From: Sphingobacteriaceae bacterium
GTDB lineage: Bacteria; Bacteroidota; Bacteroidia; Sphingobacteriales; Sphingobacteriaceae
DNA: 33,105 nucleotides
Assembly: GCA_947460275.1 (NCBI GenBank)
Contig: CANHHZ010000002.1
Coordinates: forward strand, 1-33,105
Reading direction: 5' to 3'
Part shown: positions 31,881 through 33,105 of the stretch, one piece after another
Layout of the letters: the number at the start of each line of letters is the position of its first letter
Position numbering within the stretch: the stretch's first letter is position 1
Program-made: the position numbers and the translations under genes
The notes under the pieces: model-generated
The model's input: only the letters and a program-made list of their open reading frames with translations
What the model was told of the DNA's origin: nothing
Database searches by the model: none

Positions 31881-33105
31881 TTAATACGCCAAATTAGGAC
31901 TTAGCCATTTTTCAGCTTCTTCTATACTTATCTTTTTTCTGGTTGCATAATCTTCCACTTGATCTTTGGTAATTTTACCTAAACCAAAATAGCGCGATTG
32001 TGGATGAGCAAAGTAAAAGCCACTTACCGCAGCTGCGGGATACATGGCAAAACTTTCGGTAAGCTTTAATCCAATTTTATTTTCTGCAGCTAAAAGATTA
32101 AACAATGTTGCTTTTTCGGTATGGTCTGGACAGGCAGGATAGCCAGGTGCCGGACGAATACCTGCATATTTTTCTTTAATTAAATCTTCGTTGGTTAAGC
32201 TTTCGTCGTTGGCGTAGCCCCAATATTCTTTACGCACCATTTCATGCATTCGCTCTGCAAAAGCCTCTGCAAGCCTATCGGCCAATGCTTTGGCCATGAT
32301 ACTGTTATAATCGTCGTTATTTTTTTCAAACTTTGCAACCAATTCATCGCAACCAATTCCCGTGGTTACGGCAAAACCGCCAAAGTAGTCTTGAACGCCA
32401 GTTTCTTTTTGTGCTACAAAATCTGCCAGTGCATAATAAGGCTCGCCGTCCATTTTTTCTGCCTGTTGACGAAGCGTGTGGATGGTTGTCAGTCCTGAGT
32501 CTTGAGTCTTGACATCGGACATCGGACTTCCAACTTCTAAAACAATATCATCGCCCACAGCATTTGCAGGCCAAAAACCAATAACGCCTTTGGCGCTTAG
32601 CAATTTTTCGTTAACGATGCGGTTCAATAAAGTTTGTGCATCGTGGTACAGTTTTTTAGCTTCGTCGCCAACAATTTTATCATCAAATATTTTTGGGTAA
32701 CTGCCGTATAATTCCCAAGTATGGAAAAACGGTGTCCAATCTATATAGGGCACAAGTTCTGTAAGTGGGAAATCTTCAAAAACCTTAGTTCCAGTAAAGC
32801 TTGGCTGGGTAATTACTTTATTGATATCAATTTGAAATTTGTCTTTTCTAGCTTCTTCAATAGTTCTGTAACGTTTATCCGAGCGTTTGTTCAAGTGCGT
32901 TTCACGGGCCTTGTCGTACTCGCTTTTAATGGTGTCAATATACGCCGTTCGGGTGTCTTGGTTCATTAAAGTGCTACAAACCGTTACACTACGCGAAGCA
33001 TCTAATACGTGTATTGCTGGGCCCGAATAATTGGGCGCAATTTTTACCGCTGCATGAATGCGAGAAGTGGTGGCGCCACCAATAATTAACGGAACGGTAA
33101 ATCCT
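31881..33105 (-). CDS. metH: Cobalamin-dependent methionine synthase, 3' part (gene continues beyond the window)
   Basis: The frame stays open to the window edge. The first visible residues (about 45, with FTVPLIIGGATTSRIHAAVK and IAPNYSGPAIHVLDASRS) end the cobalamin-binding domain; the B12 His motif lies outside. The rest is the AdoMet-dependent reactivation domain: FFHTWELYG, FWPANAVGDD, LRQQAEK, GIRPAPGYPACPDHTEKA (AdoMet contact) and LTESFAMYPAAAVSGFYF. MetH methylates homocysteine with methyl-THF from MetF. A 49-bp heptamer array lies in the frame between GDD and LRQQ and encodes the loop VGSPMSDVKTQDSGL. An ATG at 32966 is internal, not the start. Confidence 0.94.
   Translation of the reverse strand, partial: GFTVPLIIGGATTSRIHAAVKIAPNYSGPAIHVLDASRSVTVCSTLMNQDTRTAYIDTIKSEYDKARETHLNKRSDKRYRTIEEARKDKFQIDINKVITQPSFTGTKVFEDFPLTELVPYIDWTPFFHTWELYGSYPKIFDDKIVGDEAKKLYHDAQTLLNRIVNEKLLSAKGVIGFWPANAVGDDIVLEVGSPMSDVKTQDSGLTTIHTLRQQAEKMDGEPYYALADFVAQKETGVQDYFGGFAVTTGIGCDELVAKFEKNNDDYNSIMAKALADRLAEAFAERMHEMVRKEYWGYANDESLTNEDLIKEKYAGIRPAPGYPACPDHTEKATLFNLLAAENKIGLKLTESFAMYPAAAVSGFYFAHPQSRYFGLGKITKDQVEDYATRKKISIEEAEKWLSPNLAY
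32489..32537. repeat. Heptamer array inside the metH coding region
   Basis: Seven units in exact phase: TCAGTCC, TGAGTCT, TGAGTCT, TGACATC, GGACATC, GGACTTC, CAACTTC. The reading frame passes through without a stop. The same unit types occur in the gap at 17973-18066. Confidence 0.85.

Overview
The window looks like chromosomal DNA from a Bacteroidota bacterium, most likely a Pedobacter-like member of the Sphingobacteriaceae (inference, no database search). The grounds are AT-rich DNA, promoters of the Bacteroidota type (TTTG, about 20 nt, TAnnTTTG), few Shine-Dalgarno sites, a fused alpha/beta E1 dehydrogenase, a CusA-type pump fused to a TolC domain, and an OMP-type beta-barrel protein. Almost every gene is recognisable housekeeping or metabolism. 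No phage, CRISPR, tRNA or rRNA was seen.

Layout. 1-1797: 3' part of an outer-membrane beta-barrel gene, closed by a strong terminator. 1883-4268: ferrous iron uptake feoA-feoB behind a consensus promoter. 4323-4931: SprT-like metalloprotease. 4963-5217: small XRE regulator facing it, then a 353-bp gap with a perfect 15-bp inverted repeat. 5571-17033 (minus strand, transcribed right to left): yceD-rpmF-plsX-fabH and accB-accC (fatty-acid and phospholipid synthesis), tatC, rpiB, a secreted M28 peptidase, lutB, and the fused 2-oxoacid dehydrogenase E1. 17130-19140 (minus): pdxA and a 3-mercaptopyruvate-type sulfurtransferase. 19309-22236 (plus): rsmA, a 2-hydroxyacid dehydrogenase, greA with a terminator-like leader hairpin, and a HIT protein. 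22288-24031 (minus): rsgA-dtd-mazG operon. 24442-30380 (plus): a small secreted protein, a CusA-TolC fusion and a lipoprotein adaptor, together a complete tripartite metal-efflux system. 30417-33105 (minus): metH (partial), a four-helix-bundle S23-family gene and metF, i.e. the methionine/one-carbon pair interrupted by a small gene.

The most unusual feature is not a conventional gene. At many places the DNA between genes is built from degenerate tandem heptamers (7-bp period, units such as TGAGTTG, GGACATC, AGATTTG, CTAAACC). The arrays occur upstream of lutB, between the sulfurtransferase gene and pdxA, between pdxA and rsmA, between greA and the HIT gene, and on both sides of the S23-family gene between metF and metH, where the two arrays lie in opposite orientation. 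One array lies inside the metH reading frame, in a loop of the activation domain. In two genes (greA, pdxA) the TGA stop codon is the first three bases of a TGAGTTG unit. I infer a dispersed heptamer repeat family that can enter genes and intergenic sites, with the S23-family gene as a possible cassette or partner. This is the candidate undescribed system of the window.
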